DNA from: Lachnospiraceae bacterium
GTDB taxonomy: Bacteria; Bacillota; Clostridia; Lachnospirales; Lachnospiraceae
Reading direction: 5' to 3'
Assembly (NCBI GenBank): GCA_004557975.1
Contig: SFEV01000040.1
Coordinates: 1 to 28,091, forward strand
Length of the DNA: 28,091 nt
Below are positions 8,108 through 15,082 of this stretch, one piece after another. Both the position numbers and the translations under genes were made by a program. The notes under the pieces are model-generated. The model did not search any database and was not told where the DNA came from. It saw only the letters and a program-made list of their open reading frames with translations. Numbering within the stretch: position 1 is the first letter of the stretch; each line of letters begins with the position of its first letter.

Positions 8108-9781
8108 TTAGTCAAGATCATCCTGATCAAAAACAGTTGCAATCGGTTTTCCGGCAGGAACCATCGGGAATACTTTGTCATCACAGTCGATGATGCAGTC
8201 AATCACCACCGGTTTTCCGAGGGACAGCGCACGTTCCAGAGCCGGCGCCACCTCTTCCTTTTTCGTGACACGGATACCTTCCGCTCCCAGTGCCTCCGCC
8301 AGTTTGACAAAATCAACGGAGTCATTCAGAACAGTCTGAGAGTAACGTTTTCCATAAAACAGTGTCTGCCACTGACGTACCATTCCCAGTACGTGATTGT
8401 TGATAACTACTTGAATCACCGGAATATTGTAGCGTGCAGCCGTGGCGATCTCGTTCATATTCATACGGAAACATCCGTCTCCTGCGATATTGATTACTGT
8501 CCTGTCCGGATTTGCCACCTTGGCTCCGATTGCAGCTCCCAGTCCGTATCCCATTGTGCCCAGTCCTCCGGATGTCAGAAGCGCACGTGACTTCGGGTAT
8601 TTATAGTACTGCGCTGCCCACATCTGATGCTGTCCGACCTCTGTAACAATAATTGCGTCACCTTTTGTCTGGCGGTAAATCTCCTCGATGATGTACGGTC
8701 CGGTCAGTCCCTCTTCGCTGTATTTCAGAGGATATTTCTCTTTCAGAGCCTTTACCTCTTCATCCCACTCGTCATGACGGTGGTCTTCAATCATGGGATT
8801 CAGCCGCTTCAGTACCTCTTTCACATCTCCGATGATGCTGGCATCCACAACAATATTTTTGTTGATCTCAGCCGGATCCACGTCGATCTGAATGATTTTT
8901 GCATTCTTTGCAAAGCTGCTCGCCTGACCTATCACACGGTCACTGAAACGTGCGCCCACCGTAATCAGAAGATCGCAGGCTGTCACTCCGAGGTTTGCCG
9001 CCTTTGTTCCGTGCATGCCAAGCATACCGCAGTACAGTTCATTCTCGCCGCTGTATGCACCCTTTCCCATCAGAGAGTCTGCAACAGGCGCATGCACCTT
9101 GTCGGCAAATTTTTTCAGTTCTTCGTCTGCATTTGAGATGACAGCGCCGCCGCCCACAAAGATAAACGGCTTTTTGCACTCATTGATCAGTTTTACAGCT
9201 TTCTCCAGATCTTCTTCTCTGATGTACTCCGTGCTGCGCTGTACCGGCTCCGGCTTCACAGGTTCATACTCTGCCTCAGCCGCCGTGACATCCTTCGTGA
9301 TATCGACAAGGACCGGACCGGGACGTCCCTCCTGAGCGATCTGAAATGCCCAACGGATCGTGTCTGCAAGCTTATTTACATCCTTTACAATAAAATTATG
9401 CTTCGTAATCGGCATTGTCACACCGGTAATATCAATTTCCTGGAAGCTGTCCTTGCCGAGGGCGGCCACAGCCACGTTTGCCGTAATTGCCACGATCGGA
9501 ACAGAGTCCATGTACGCTGTCGCAATTCCCGTCACAAGGTTTGTTGCACCGGGACCTGAGGTCGCCATGCATACCCCGACTCTTCCTGTGGAACGCGCAT
9601 AACCGTCAGCGGCATGGGCTGCTCCCTGCTCATGTGAGGTCAGGACATGTCTGATCTCATCACTGTGCTTATACAATGCATCATATACATTGAGAATTGT
9701 ACCTCCCGGATACCCGAAAACAGTATCCACGCCCTGTTCCTTCAGACATTCTATTACAATTTCTGATCCCGTTAATTTCAT
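8108..9781 (-). CDS. ilvB: Acetolactate synthase, large (catalytic) subunit
   Basis: This ThDP-dependent enzyme joins two pyruvates, or pyruvate and 2-oxobutyrate, to start valine/leucine or isoleucine synthesis. The 557-residue protein begins MKLTGSEIVIECL. Glu51 in TSHEQGAAHAADGYAR is the ThDP-activating glutamate. The ThDP/Mg motif runs from GDG (434-436) to NN (461-462). The middle FAD-binding domain (about 190-330) is present, which points to the anabolic synthase rather than the FAD-free catabolic AlsS, although FAD binding itself cannot be shown here. The start was set at 9781, with AAAGGAC eight bases upstream; the frame extends to 9814 without a better site. No ilvN regulatory subunit gene is nearby. 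It follows ilvD by 161 bp, a gap containing two hairpins. Confidence 0.93.
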   Translation of the reverse strand: MKLTGSEIVIECLKEQGVDTVFGYPGGTILNVYDALYKHSDEIRHVLTSHEQGAAHAADGYARSTGRVGVCMATSGPGATNLVTGIATAYMDSVPIVAITANVAVAALGKDSFQEIDITGVTMPITKHNFIVKDVNKLADTIRWAFQIAQEGRPGPVLVDITKDVTAAEAEYEPVKPEPVQRSTEYIREEDLEKAVKLINECKKPFIFVGGGAVISNADEELKKFADKVHAPVADSLMGKGAYSGENELYCGMLGMHGTKAANLGVTACDLLITVGARFSDRVIGQASSFAKNAKIIQIDVDPAEINKNIVVDASIIGDVKEVLKRLNPMIEDHRHDEWDEEVKALKEKYPLKYSEEGLTGPYIIEEIYRQTKGDAIIVTEVGQHQMWAAQYYKYPKSRALLTSGGLGTMGYGLGAAIGAKVANPDRTVINIAGDGCFRMNMNEIATAARYNIPVIQVVINNHVLGMVRQWQTLFYGKRYSQTVLNDSVDFVKLAEALGAEGIRVTKKEEVAPALERALSLGKPVVIDCIIDCDDKVFPMVPAGKPIATVFDQDDLD

Positions 9782-9815
9782 CGAAAATCGTCCTTTCTGT
9801 TTCTGTAAATACATC

Positions 9816-9842
9816 GTATCTGTTCAGTACTTTCACAGATAC
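9816..9842 (-). promoter_or_regulatory. 8-bp hairpin in ilvD-ilvB intergenic region (proximal to ilvB)
   Basis: GTATCTGT and ACAGATAC form a perfect 8-bp stem around an 11-nt loop, 34 bases before the ilvB start. No T-run follows on the minus strand, so it is not a terminator by itself. It may protect a processed mRNA end or influence ilvB translation. Confidence 0.4.
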
Positions 9843-9847
9843 AATTC

Positions 9848-9885
9848 GCAAACCCATAAGAACCGGCTGCACCCATGGGGTTTGC
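9848..9885 (-). promoter_or_regulatory. Hairpin in ilvD-ilvB intergenic region (distal)
   Basis: GCAAACCC and GGGTTTGC, extended by AT pairs with a single bulged C, enclose a loop of about 17 nt. It lies five bases upstream of the second hairpin in transcription order. Two structured elements in one short operon gap suggest RNA processing or attenuation, but no U-tract or known riboswitch core is visible. Confidence 0.4.
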
Positions 9886-9942
9886 TCACACCTGCTTCAC
9901 AAATATTTCCTGCGGATTTCATCTGCCTCACGGAAGCATTCT

Positions 9943-11610
9943 TCAGTGCGGCAGCTCCAGTACGGCACCGCGGTTACCGGAGGTCACAAGGGATGCATAC
10001 CGTGCCAGATATCCTGTCGTAATCTTCGGTTCTCTCGGCTGCCATTCTGCACGGCGTCTGGACAGTTCCTCATCACTCACCGCCAGCTCAAGAGTGCACT
10101 GCGGAATATTGATCTTAATGATATCTCCCTCTTCCACCAGCGCAATCGGACCGCCCACTGCAGCCTCCGGAGAAACGTGTCCAATGGAAGCACCTCTGGA
10201 AGCGCCGCTGAAACGTCCGTCCGTAATCAGCGCTACAGATGAGCCCAGTCCCATACCTGCAATAGCCGATGTGGGGTTCAGCATCTCTCTCATGCCCGGA
10301 CCGCCCTTCGGTCCCTCATACCGGATGACCACCACATCTCCTGCCACAATCCTGCCGCCGAGAATCGCTGCAATTGCGTCTTCCTCACAGTCAAAGACAC
10401 GGGCCGGTCCTTCGTGAACCATCATCTCAGGAACAACTGCGGAGCGCTTTACCACGCCGGAATCCGGGGCAAGATTGCCTTTCAGAATCGCAAGTCCGCC
10501 CGTCTCGCTGTAAGGATTCTCCACAGGACGGATAACCTCCGGGTTTTTATTTACACAATCCCTGATATTTTCTCCCACTGTCTTTCCTGTCACAGTCATA
10601 CAGTCAAGATTCAGCAGATTTTTCTTTGTCAGTTCATTCATAACAGCGTATACGCCGCCTGCCTCATTCAGATCCTCCATGTAGGTCGGGCCTGCCGGAG
10701 CCAGATGACACAGGTTCGGTGTACGTGCACTCACTTCATTGGCGATATCCACATTCAGCTCCACACCTGCCTCATGTGCAATGGCCGGGAGATGCAGCAT
10801 ACTGTTGGTAGAGCATCCAAGCGCCATATCCACGGTCAGAGCATTCATGAACGCTGCCTCTGTCATAATATCCCGCGGACGGATGTTTTTCTCCAGCAGC
10901 TCCATGATCTTCATGCCTGCCAGCTTTGCAAGACGGATACGCTCTGAATACACGGCCGGAATCGTTCCGTTGCCCTTCAGTCCCATACCGAGTGCCTCAG
11001 TCAGACAGTTCATGCTGTTTGCTGTATACATACCGGAGCAGGAACCGCAGGTCGGACATACCTTCTCCTCATATTCCATAACTTCCTCATCGCTCATCTT
11101 TCCTGCCGTGTGCTCTCCCACTGCCTCGAACATACTGGAAAGGCTTCTCTTTCTCCCCTTCAGATGACCTGCCAGCATCGGACCGCCGCTGACGAAAATA
11201 GTCGGAATATTCAAACGGGCTGCGGCCATCAGTAGTCCCGGAACATTTTTATCACAGTTGGGGATCATGACAAGTGCGTCAAACTGATGTGCGATTGCCA
11301 TGCACTCTGTGGAATCAGCAATCAGGTCACGTGTTACAAGTGAATATTTCATGCCTACGTGTCCCATTGCAATGCCGTCGCAGACTGCAATCGCCGGGAA
11401 TTCTCTCGGAACACCGCCGGCCATGGCTACGCCGAGCTTTACAGCTTCCGTGATCTTGTCCAGATTCATATGACCCGGAACAATTTCATTATAGGAGTTC
11501 ACGATACCGATCAGCGGCCGCTTCATCTCCTCCTCGGTCAGTCCCAGAGCGTGGAATAGAGAGCGGTGGGGTGCCTGCTGAATACCTTTTTTTACTGCAT
11601 CACTTTTCAT
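9943..11610 (-). CDS. ilvD: Dihydroxy-acid dehydratase
   Basis: IlvD dehydrates 2,3-dihydroxy-isovalerate and its ethyl analogue to the 2-oxo acids of valine and isoleucine synthesis. The 555-residue length is normal. Iron-sulfur ligand candidates are Cys119 in IPNCDKNVPG and Cys191 in CGSCSGMYTAN. Asp78 (VCDGIAMGH) and the Asp-Lys after Cys119 fit the Mg site. The N-terminal motif reads NEIVPGHMN, with Gly where the stable [2Fe-2S] class has Cys (TPCN). As I understand the family, that is the oxygen-sensitive [4Fe-4S] type, fitting an anaerobe. AGGAGG lies seven bases before the ATG. It sits between leuB (162 bp upstream) and ilvB on one strand. Confidence 0.95.
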   Translation of the reverse strand: MKSDAVKKGIQQAPHRSLFHALGLTEEEMKRPLIGIVNSYNEIVPGHMNLDKITEAVKLGVAMAGGVPREFPAIAVCDGIAMGHVGMKYSLVTRDLIADSTECMAIAHQFDALVMIPNCDKNVPGLLMAAARLNIPTIFVSGGPMLAGHLKGRKRSLSSMFEAVGEHTAGKMSDEEVMEYEEKVCPTCGSCSGMYTANSMNCLTEALGMGLKGNGTIPAVYSERIRLAKLAGMKIMELLEKNIRPRDIMTEAAFMNALTVDMALGCSTNSMLHLPAIAHEAGVELNVDIANEVSARTPNLCHLAPAGPTYMEDLNEAGGVYAVMNELTKKNLLNLDCMTVTGKTVGENIRDCVNKNPEVIRPVENPYSETGGLAILKGNLAPDSGVVKRSAVVPEMMVHEGPARVFDCEEDAIAAILGGRIVAGDVVVIRYEGPKGGPGMREMLNPTSAIAGMGLGSSVALITDGRFSGASRGASIGHVSPEAAVGGPIALVEEGDIIKINIPQCTLELAVSDEELSRRRAEWQPREPKITTGYLARYASLVTSGNRGAVLELPH

Positions 11611-11772
11611 TTTATTTCCTCCTTCATTTATATCAGGACGCGAAACAGGCAGGCTGCAAAAGCTTACGTGTTTCGCAGGGTTGTGATTCTATATACGTTG
11701 ATCGCCGCAAGTGCCGGGCTATGTTGCATATGCGACGGCTCTGGTTACAGTTCTTATGTGGTGGGATGCCAA

Positions 11773-12855
11773 TCAGACGCGGGCGGCAATCAGAGTTCCC
11801 ATCTCGGCAGTGCCGACTCTGGTGCAGCCTTCTGACATAATATCGACGGTGCGGTAGCCTTCCCTGAGAACCTGGCTGACAGCAGCTTCGATGGCATCTG
11901 CTGCTTCATCGAGATCCAGAGAGTAGCGCAGCATCATGGCTGCGGAGAGAATGGTGGCTATCGGGTTGGCGATATCTTTTCCTGCAATGTCCGGAGCGGA
12001 ACCGTGGCTCGGCTCGTAAAGACCGAATTTCGTCTCGTTCAGGGAAGCGGAGGAAAGCATGCCGATGGAGCCTGTTACCATGCTGGCTTCATCAGAAAGG
12101 ATATCTCCAAACATATTCTCGGTGAGAATGACATCAAACTGGGCAGGATCTTTTACAAGCTGCATTGCACAGTTGTCCACCAGCATATGGGACAGCTCCA
12201 CATCCGGGTAATCCCGGGATACTTCTTCCACAACAGCTCTCCACAGTCTGGAGGAATCCAGGACATTTGCCTTATCTACACTGCAGACCTTTCTGCGGCG
12301 TTTTCTCGCAATATCGAAGCCCTTCACTGCAATTCTTCGGATTTCTTCTTCATTATATACAAGTGTGTCAACAGCTTTGCGCACGCCGTTCTCCACAACG
12401 GTCTCGCGTGCTCCGAAATACAGCCCGCCGGTCAGCTCGCGCATAATCATCATGTCAAATCCGTCACCGATCACCTCGTCGCGAAGCGGACACGCTGCTC
12501 TCAGCTCGTCATACAGATATGCGGGACGGAGATTTGCGAACAGGTTCAGCTCCTTTCTGATTTTCAGGAGTCCTGCCTCCGGGCGGAGCTGCGGCTCCAG
12601 CTTATACCACGGAGATGTCTTCGCATCTCCTCCGATTGATCCCATCAATACGGCTTCGCTGGCCTTTGCCTGAGCAATCGCCTCATCCGTAAGCGGTACG
12701 CCGTGCACATCGATGGATGCACCTCCCATCAAAAGCTGCGTATACTCCAGTTCAAATCCGTACTTTCCGTCAGCACTGTCCAATACTCTGCGTGCCTCTC
12801 TTACAATTTCCGGACCGATTCCGTCACCAGGAATCACTGCAATTTTGTGTGCCAT
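11773..12855 (-). CDS. leuB: 3-isopropylmalate dehydrogenase
   Basis: LeuB oxidatively decarboxylates 3-isopropylmalate with NAD+ to 4-methyl-2-oxopentanoate in leucine synthesis. The 360-residue protein begins with IAVIPGDGIGPEIV. Substrate-binding arginines lie in the ELNLFANLRPA and MIMRELTGG regions. Lys195 (VDKANVL), Asp227 (VDNCAMQL) and Asp251/Asp255 (GDILSDEAS) match the catalytic and metal site. SSASLNETKFGLYEPSHGSA is diagnostic for the isopropylmalate/isocitrate dehydrogenase fold, and RELTGGLYFG favours LeuB. It is the first gene of the leuB-ilvD-ilvB set. The ribosome site GGAGGAAAGG is slightly far (about 11 bases). The isomerase genes leuCD and leuA are not in the window. A promoter and hairpin-bearing leader precede it. 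Confidence 0.94.
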   Translation of the reverse strand: MAHKIAVIPGDGIGPEIVREARRVLDSADGKYGFELEYTQLLMGGASIDVHGVPLTDEAIAQAKASEAVLMGSIGGDAKTSPWYKLEPQLRPEAGLLKIRKELNLFANLRPAYLYDELRAACPLRDEVIGDGFDMMIMRELTGGLYFGARETVVENGVRKAVDTLVYNEEEIRRIAVKGFDIARKRRRKVCSVDKANVLDSSRLWRAVVEEVSRDYPDVELSHMLVDNCAMQLVKDPAQFDVILTENMFGDILSDEASMVTGSIGMLSSASLNETKFGLYEPSHGSAPDIAGKDIANPIATILSAAMMLRYSLDLDEAADAIEAAVSQVLREGYRTVDIMSEGCTRVGTAEMGTLIAARV

Positions 12856-12888
12856 TTCTGTATCATCCTTTCCTCCGGCCCCTTTCTC

Positions 12889-12928
12889 ATGTGCCGGTCA
12901 TTTCTCCTGTCTTCTCCACCCGGCACAT
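12889..12928 (-). promoter_or_regulatory. 9-bp hairpin in the leuB 5' leader
   Basis: ATGTGCCGG and CCGGCACAT form a perfect 9-bp stem around a 22-nt loop within the roughly 115-nt leader. A 20-codon reading frame (starting MIGKSRKM, ending EMTGT) runs through the hairpin and stops at its far arm. It has no leucine, isoleucine or valine run, so it is not an obvious attenuation peptide. No T-run follows. Confidence 0.35.
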
Positions 12929-12979
12929 TTTACGGGATTTCCCTATCATCGCACCGGCGCGAAGAGAGTCTTGTTCACT

Positions 12980-13008
12980 ATAATAATGTATTTTCCGCTA
13001 CATTTCAA
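12980..13008 (-). promoter_or_regulatory. Promoter for leuB-ilvD-ilvB
   Basis: On the minus strand TTGAAA (13008-13003), a 17-bp spacer and TATTAT (12985-12980) fit a sigma-A promoter. It lies just past the yajC terminator and about 125 bp before leuB. Confidence 0.6.
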
Positions 13009-13030
13009 CTATTTAATTCGCTAAAATGCA

Positions 13031-13090
13031 GAAAAGAAAGGGAGGACTGCTGCAGAATGATGTCTCATCCTTGCTGCAGCAGTTCCTCCC
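13031..13090 (-). terminator. Rho-independent terminator downstream of yajC
   Basis: On the minus strand an arm at 13090-13074 pairs with 13055-13040 (GGGAGGA plus CTGCTGCAG, one bulged base), a stem of about 16 bp. It is followed by TTTCTTTTC. It lies 57 bases after the yajC stop and before the leuB promoter, so it separates the two units. No T-box consensus precedes it. Confidence 0.75.
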
Positions 13091-13147
13091 CTTACATTCC
13101 TGCAAACTGATATGCTGCTGTTTGCTTCGTTCACAGCAACACTGATA

Positions 13148-13459
13148 TTACTCCTGACCCGGCTTTTCAACTTCTGAAATCGCAGACTTTTTCATCGGGA
13201 TACGGCAGTTCTTGTTGCTGCCAAATTCTACGATACAGTCCTCATCGGTAATGTCAATGACAACACCGTAGAAACCGCTCGTCGTCACTACTGTATCGCC
13301 TACTTCCAGAGATGCAAGCATAGCACTCATTCTCTTCTGCTCCTTCTTCTGCGGACGAATCGCGAAAAAATACATTGCGGCTCCGATGATCACGATATAT
13401 ACGATCATCAGCATCATTCCGCCACCTGCTGCCGCAGATTCACTCATTAAATTCAGCAT
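13148..13459 (-). CDS. yajC: Preprotein translocase subunit YajC
   Basis: YajC is a small membrane protein that associates with SecDF and the Sec translocon. The 103-residue product has a short external N-terminus, one membrane segment (about residues 14-34, MMLMIVYIVIIGAAMYFFAI), then the family signature RPQKKEQKRM at the membrane edge. The cytosolic domain contains LEVGDTVVTTSGFYGVV, also typical. AAGGAGG precedes the ATG. It follows tgt, a widely conserved gene pair (tgt-yajC, often with secDF), but secDF is not adjacent here. It has its own promoter and leader in the 164-bp gap after tgt. Confidence 0.94.
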   Translation of the reverse strand: MLNLMSESAAAGGGMMLMIVYIVIIGAAMYFFAIRPQKKEQKRMSAMLASLEVGDTVVTTSGFYGVVIDITDEDCIVEFGSNKNCRIPMKKSAISEVEKPGQE

Positions 13460-13486
13460 TTTGTTTTCCTCCTTAAATAATATGCC

Positions 13487-13511
13487 TGCCGGAAACGCTT
13501 CATTTCCGGCA
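13487..13511 (-). promoter_or_regulatory. 9-bp hairpin in the yajC leader
   Basis: TGCCGGAAA and TTTCCGGCA form a perfect 9-bp stem with a 7-nt loop. It lies shortly before the yajC ribosome binding site and is not followed by a T-run. It may be a leader structure or part of the tgt 3' end. Function is unknown. Confidence 0.4.
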
Positions 13512-13586
13512 AACCGGCAATCATTTCCGTAATCACATCGTCAGCGACGCTCCCTAACAGCAGCAAATCACTGGACATCAAAACAA

Positions 13587-13615
13587 AGTATACACAATCC
13601 TGTCCCGCGAATCAA
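13587..13615 (-). promoter_or_regulatory. Promoter for yajC in the tgt-yajC gap
   Basis: On the minus strand TTGATT (13615-13610), a 17-bp spacer and TATACT (13592-13587) lie just after the tgt stop. A leader of about 120 nt to yajC would result. Confidence 0.65.
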
Positions 13616-13623
13616 GCACTTTT

Positions 13624-14754
13624 TCACTGTTTTTGCGTATATCGTTCAATTTTTTCTTTCTTGAACTGACTGTAGCGCTCCTGTTCAATGGCCTCACGGA
13701 TTTCCTCCATCAGGTGATTGTAAAAATACAGATTGTGCAGAACGCAGAGGCGCATTCCCAGCATTTCTTTGGCTTTCAGAAGATGGCGGATATATGCTCT
13801 GCTGTAATTGCGGCACGCCGGACAGCAGCATCCCTCCTCAATGGGGCGGTCGTCCAGCTCGTACTGTGCATTGAACAGGTTCAGCTTACCGTCCGCCGTA
13901 TACACGTGGCCATGACGTCCGTTCCGGCTCGGATAAACACAGTCAAAGAAATCGACGCCGCGCTCCACTGCTTCCAGAATATTTACCGGAGTGCCTACTC
14001 CCATCAGGTACGTTGGTTTGTCCGCAGGAAGATACGGCACAACGGAATCAAGAATCCGGTACATTTCCTCATGGGTCTCTCCGACTGCCAGTCCTCCCAC
14101 CGCATAGCCGTCAAGGTCCATCTCCGTAATCCGTTTTGCATGCTCAATGCGGATGTCATCGTAAATAGCTCCCTGGTTGATACCAAACAGAAGCTGATGC
14201 TTATTTATCGTGTCCTCAAGGCCGTTCAGACGCTGCATCTCATCTTTGCAGCGCTTCAGCCATCTCGCCGTGCGATCCACCGAATTCTGTACGTATGCCC
14301 GGTCCGCCACGCTGGAAGGACATTCATCAAAAGCCATAGCAATGGTTGAGGCAAGGTTGGACTGAATCTGCATACTCTGCTCCGGCCCCATAAAGATTTT
14401 TCTGCCGTCAATATGAGACTGGAAGTAAACTCCCTCCTCCTTTATCTTTCGCAGATTTGCGAGGGAAAACACCTGAAATCCGCCGGAATCAGTCAGGATC
14501 GGTTTGTCCCAGTTCATAAACCTGTGCAGGCCTCCCATTTTTTTAACAATCTCATCACCCGGCCGCACATGCAGGTGGTACGTATTAGACAGCTCAATCT
14601 GCGTTCCAATCTGCTGCAGATCCGTCGTCGCAACAGCACCCTTGATCGCCGCTGCAGTTCCCACATTCATAAACACCGGCGTCTGCACCGTTCCATGAAC
14701 CGTCTCAAAAACAGCACGCTTGGCTCTCCCGTCACGCTTGATTACTCGATACAT
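13624..14754 (-). CDS. tgt: tRNA-guanine (queuine/preQ1) transglycosylase
   Basis: Tgt swaps the wobble guanine of GUN-anticodon tRNAs for the queuosine precursor preQ1. The 376-residue protein shows NTYHLHVRPG, the substrate Asp89 in LTDSGGFQ and GGLAVGE. The nucleophile is Asp271 in FFDCVYPSRNGRHG. The zinc site is C309-x-C311-x2-C314 with His340. AAAAGGAGAG precedes the ATG. It is transcribed with a leader of almost 200 nt from a promoter at 14958-14986. Other queuosine genes are not in the window, and I see no preQ1 riboswitch core in the leader. Confidence 0.96.
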   Translation of the reverse strand: MYRVIKRDGRAKRAVFETVHGTVQTPVFMNVGTAAAIKGAVATTDLQQIGTQIELSNTYHLHVRPGDEIVKKMGGLHRFMNWDKPILTDSGGFQVFSLANLRKIKEEGVYFQSHIDGRKIFMGPEQSMQIQSNLASTIAMAFDECPSSVADRAYVQNSVDRTARWLKRCKDEMQRLNGLEDTINKHQLLFGINQGAIYDDIRIEHAKRITEMDLDGYAVGGLAVGETHEEMYRILDSVVPYLPADKPTYLMGVGTPVNILEAVERGVDFFDCVYPSRNGRHGHVYTADGKLNLFNAQYELDDRPIEEGCCCPACRNYSRAYIRHLLKAKEMLGMRLCVLHNLYFYNHLMEEIREAIEQERYSQFKKEKIERYTQKQ

Positions 14755-14957
14755 TTCGTCTCTCCTTTTCCATCATAGCTTACAAAACTTTTACCATTTC
14801 TTAAGAGAATTTTTATTTGTTCTCCGAATACAGGCATTTTTATTTTTCCACCTGTTTGTTCACAAATTTTCGATTATTTTTTTTAAATAATCTGTTATCT
14901 TGTTCCAAATATTCTTTTCCTCAGCAGCTTTTCTAAGCAAAACCACTCAAGAATATT

Positions 14958-14986
14958 AGTATATATAGAATTTTTTCAGAATGCAA
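14958..14986 (-). promoter_or_regulatory. Promoter for tgt
   Basis: On the minus strand TTGCAT (14986-14981), a 17-bp spacer and TATACT (14963-14958) fit sigma-A. The resulting leader of about 195 nt is A/T-rich and contains the small hairpin GATTATTT / AAATAATC (around 14872-14892), otherwise unexplained. Its -35 box is five bases from that of the divergent activase promoter. Confidence 0.6.
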
Positions 14987-14991
14987 GCAAT

Positions 14992-15020
14992 TTGATATTT
15001 TTCAAAAAATGTCGTATAAT
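14992..15020 (+). promoter_or_regulatory. Promoter for the activase-fusion gene
   Basis: TTGATA (14992-14997), a 17-bp spacer and a perfect TATAAT (15015-15020) precede the gene. The transcript would start near 15027, inside the longer GTG-initiated frame at 15035, leaving a leader of about 55 nt to the TTG start. Confidence 0.75.
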
Positions 15021-15082
15021 GGACGCCATAGTTTGTGTTCACCATAATAAATAACAGTTTTAGTCAGAAGGAGGCGCATATT

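Noticed and set aside
12856..13147. T-box riboswitch upstream of leuB
   Set aside because: The large hairpin with T-run looked like an attenuator, but there is no T-box consensus before it and it lies just after yajC. A promoter follows it, so it is better read as the yajC terminator.
14755..14957. preQ1 riboswitch in the long tgt leader
   Set aside because: The leader is A/T-rich with one small hairpin, and the conserved preQ1 aptamer sequence is not visible.
15035..15082. GTG start for the activase gene, 16 codons upstream
   Set aside because: It lacks a ribosome binding site and is only about 8 bases from the predicted transcription start. AAGGAGG is correctly placed for the TTG at 15083.
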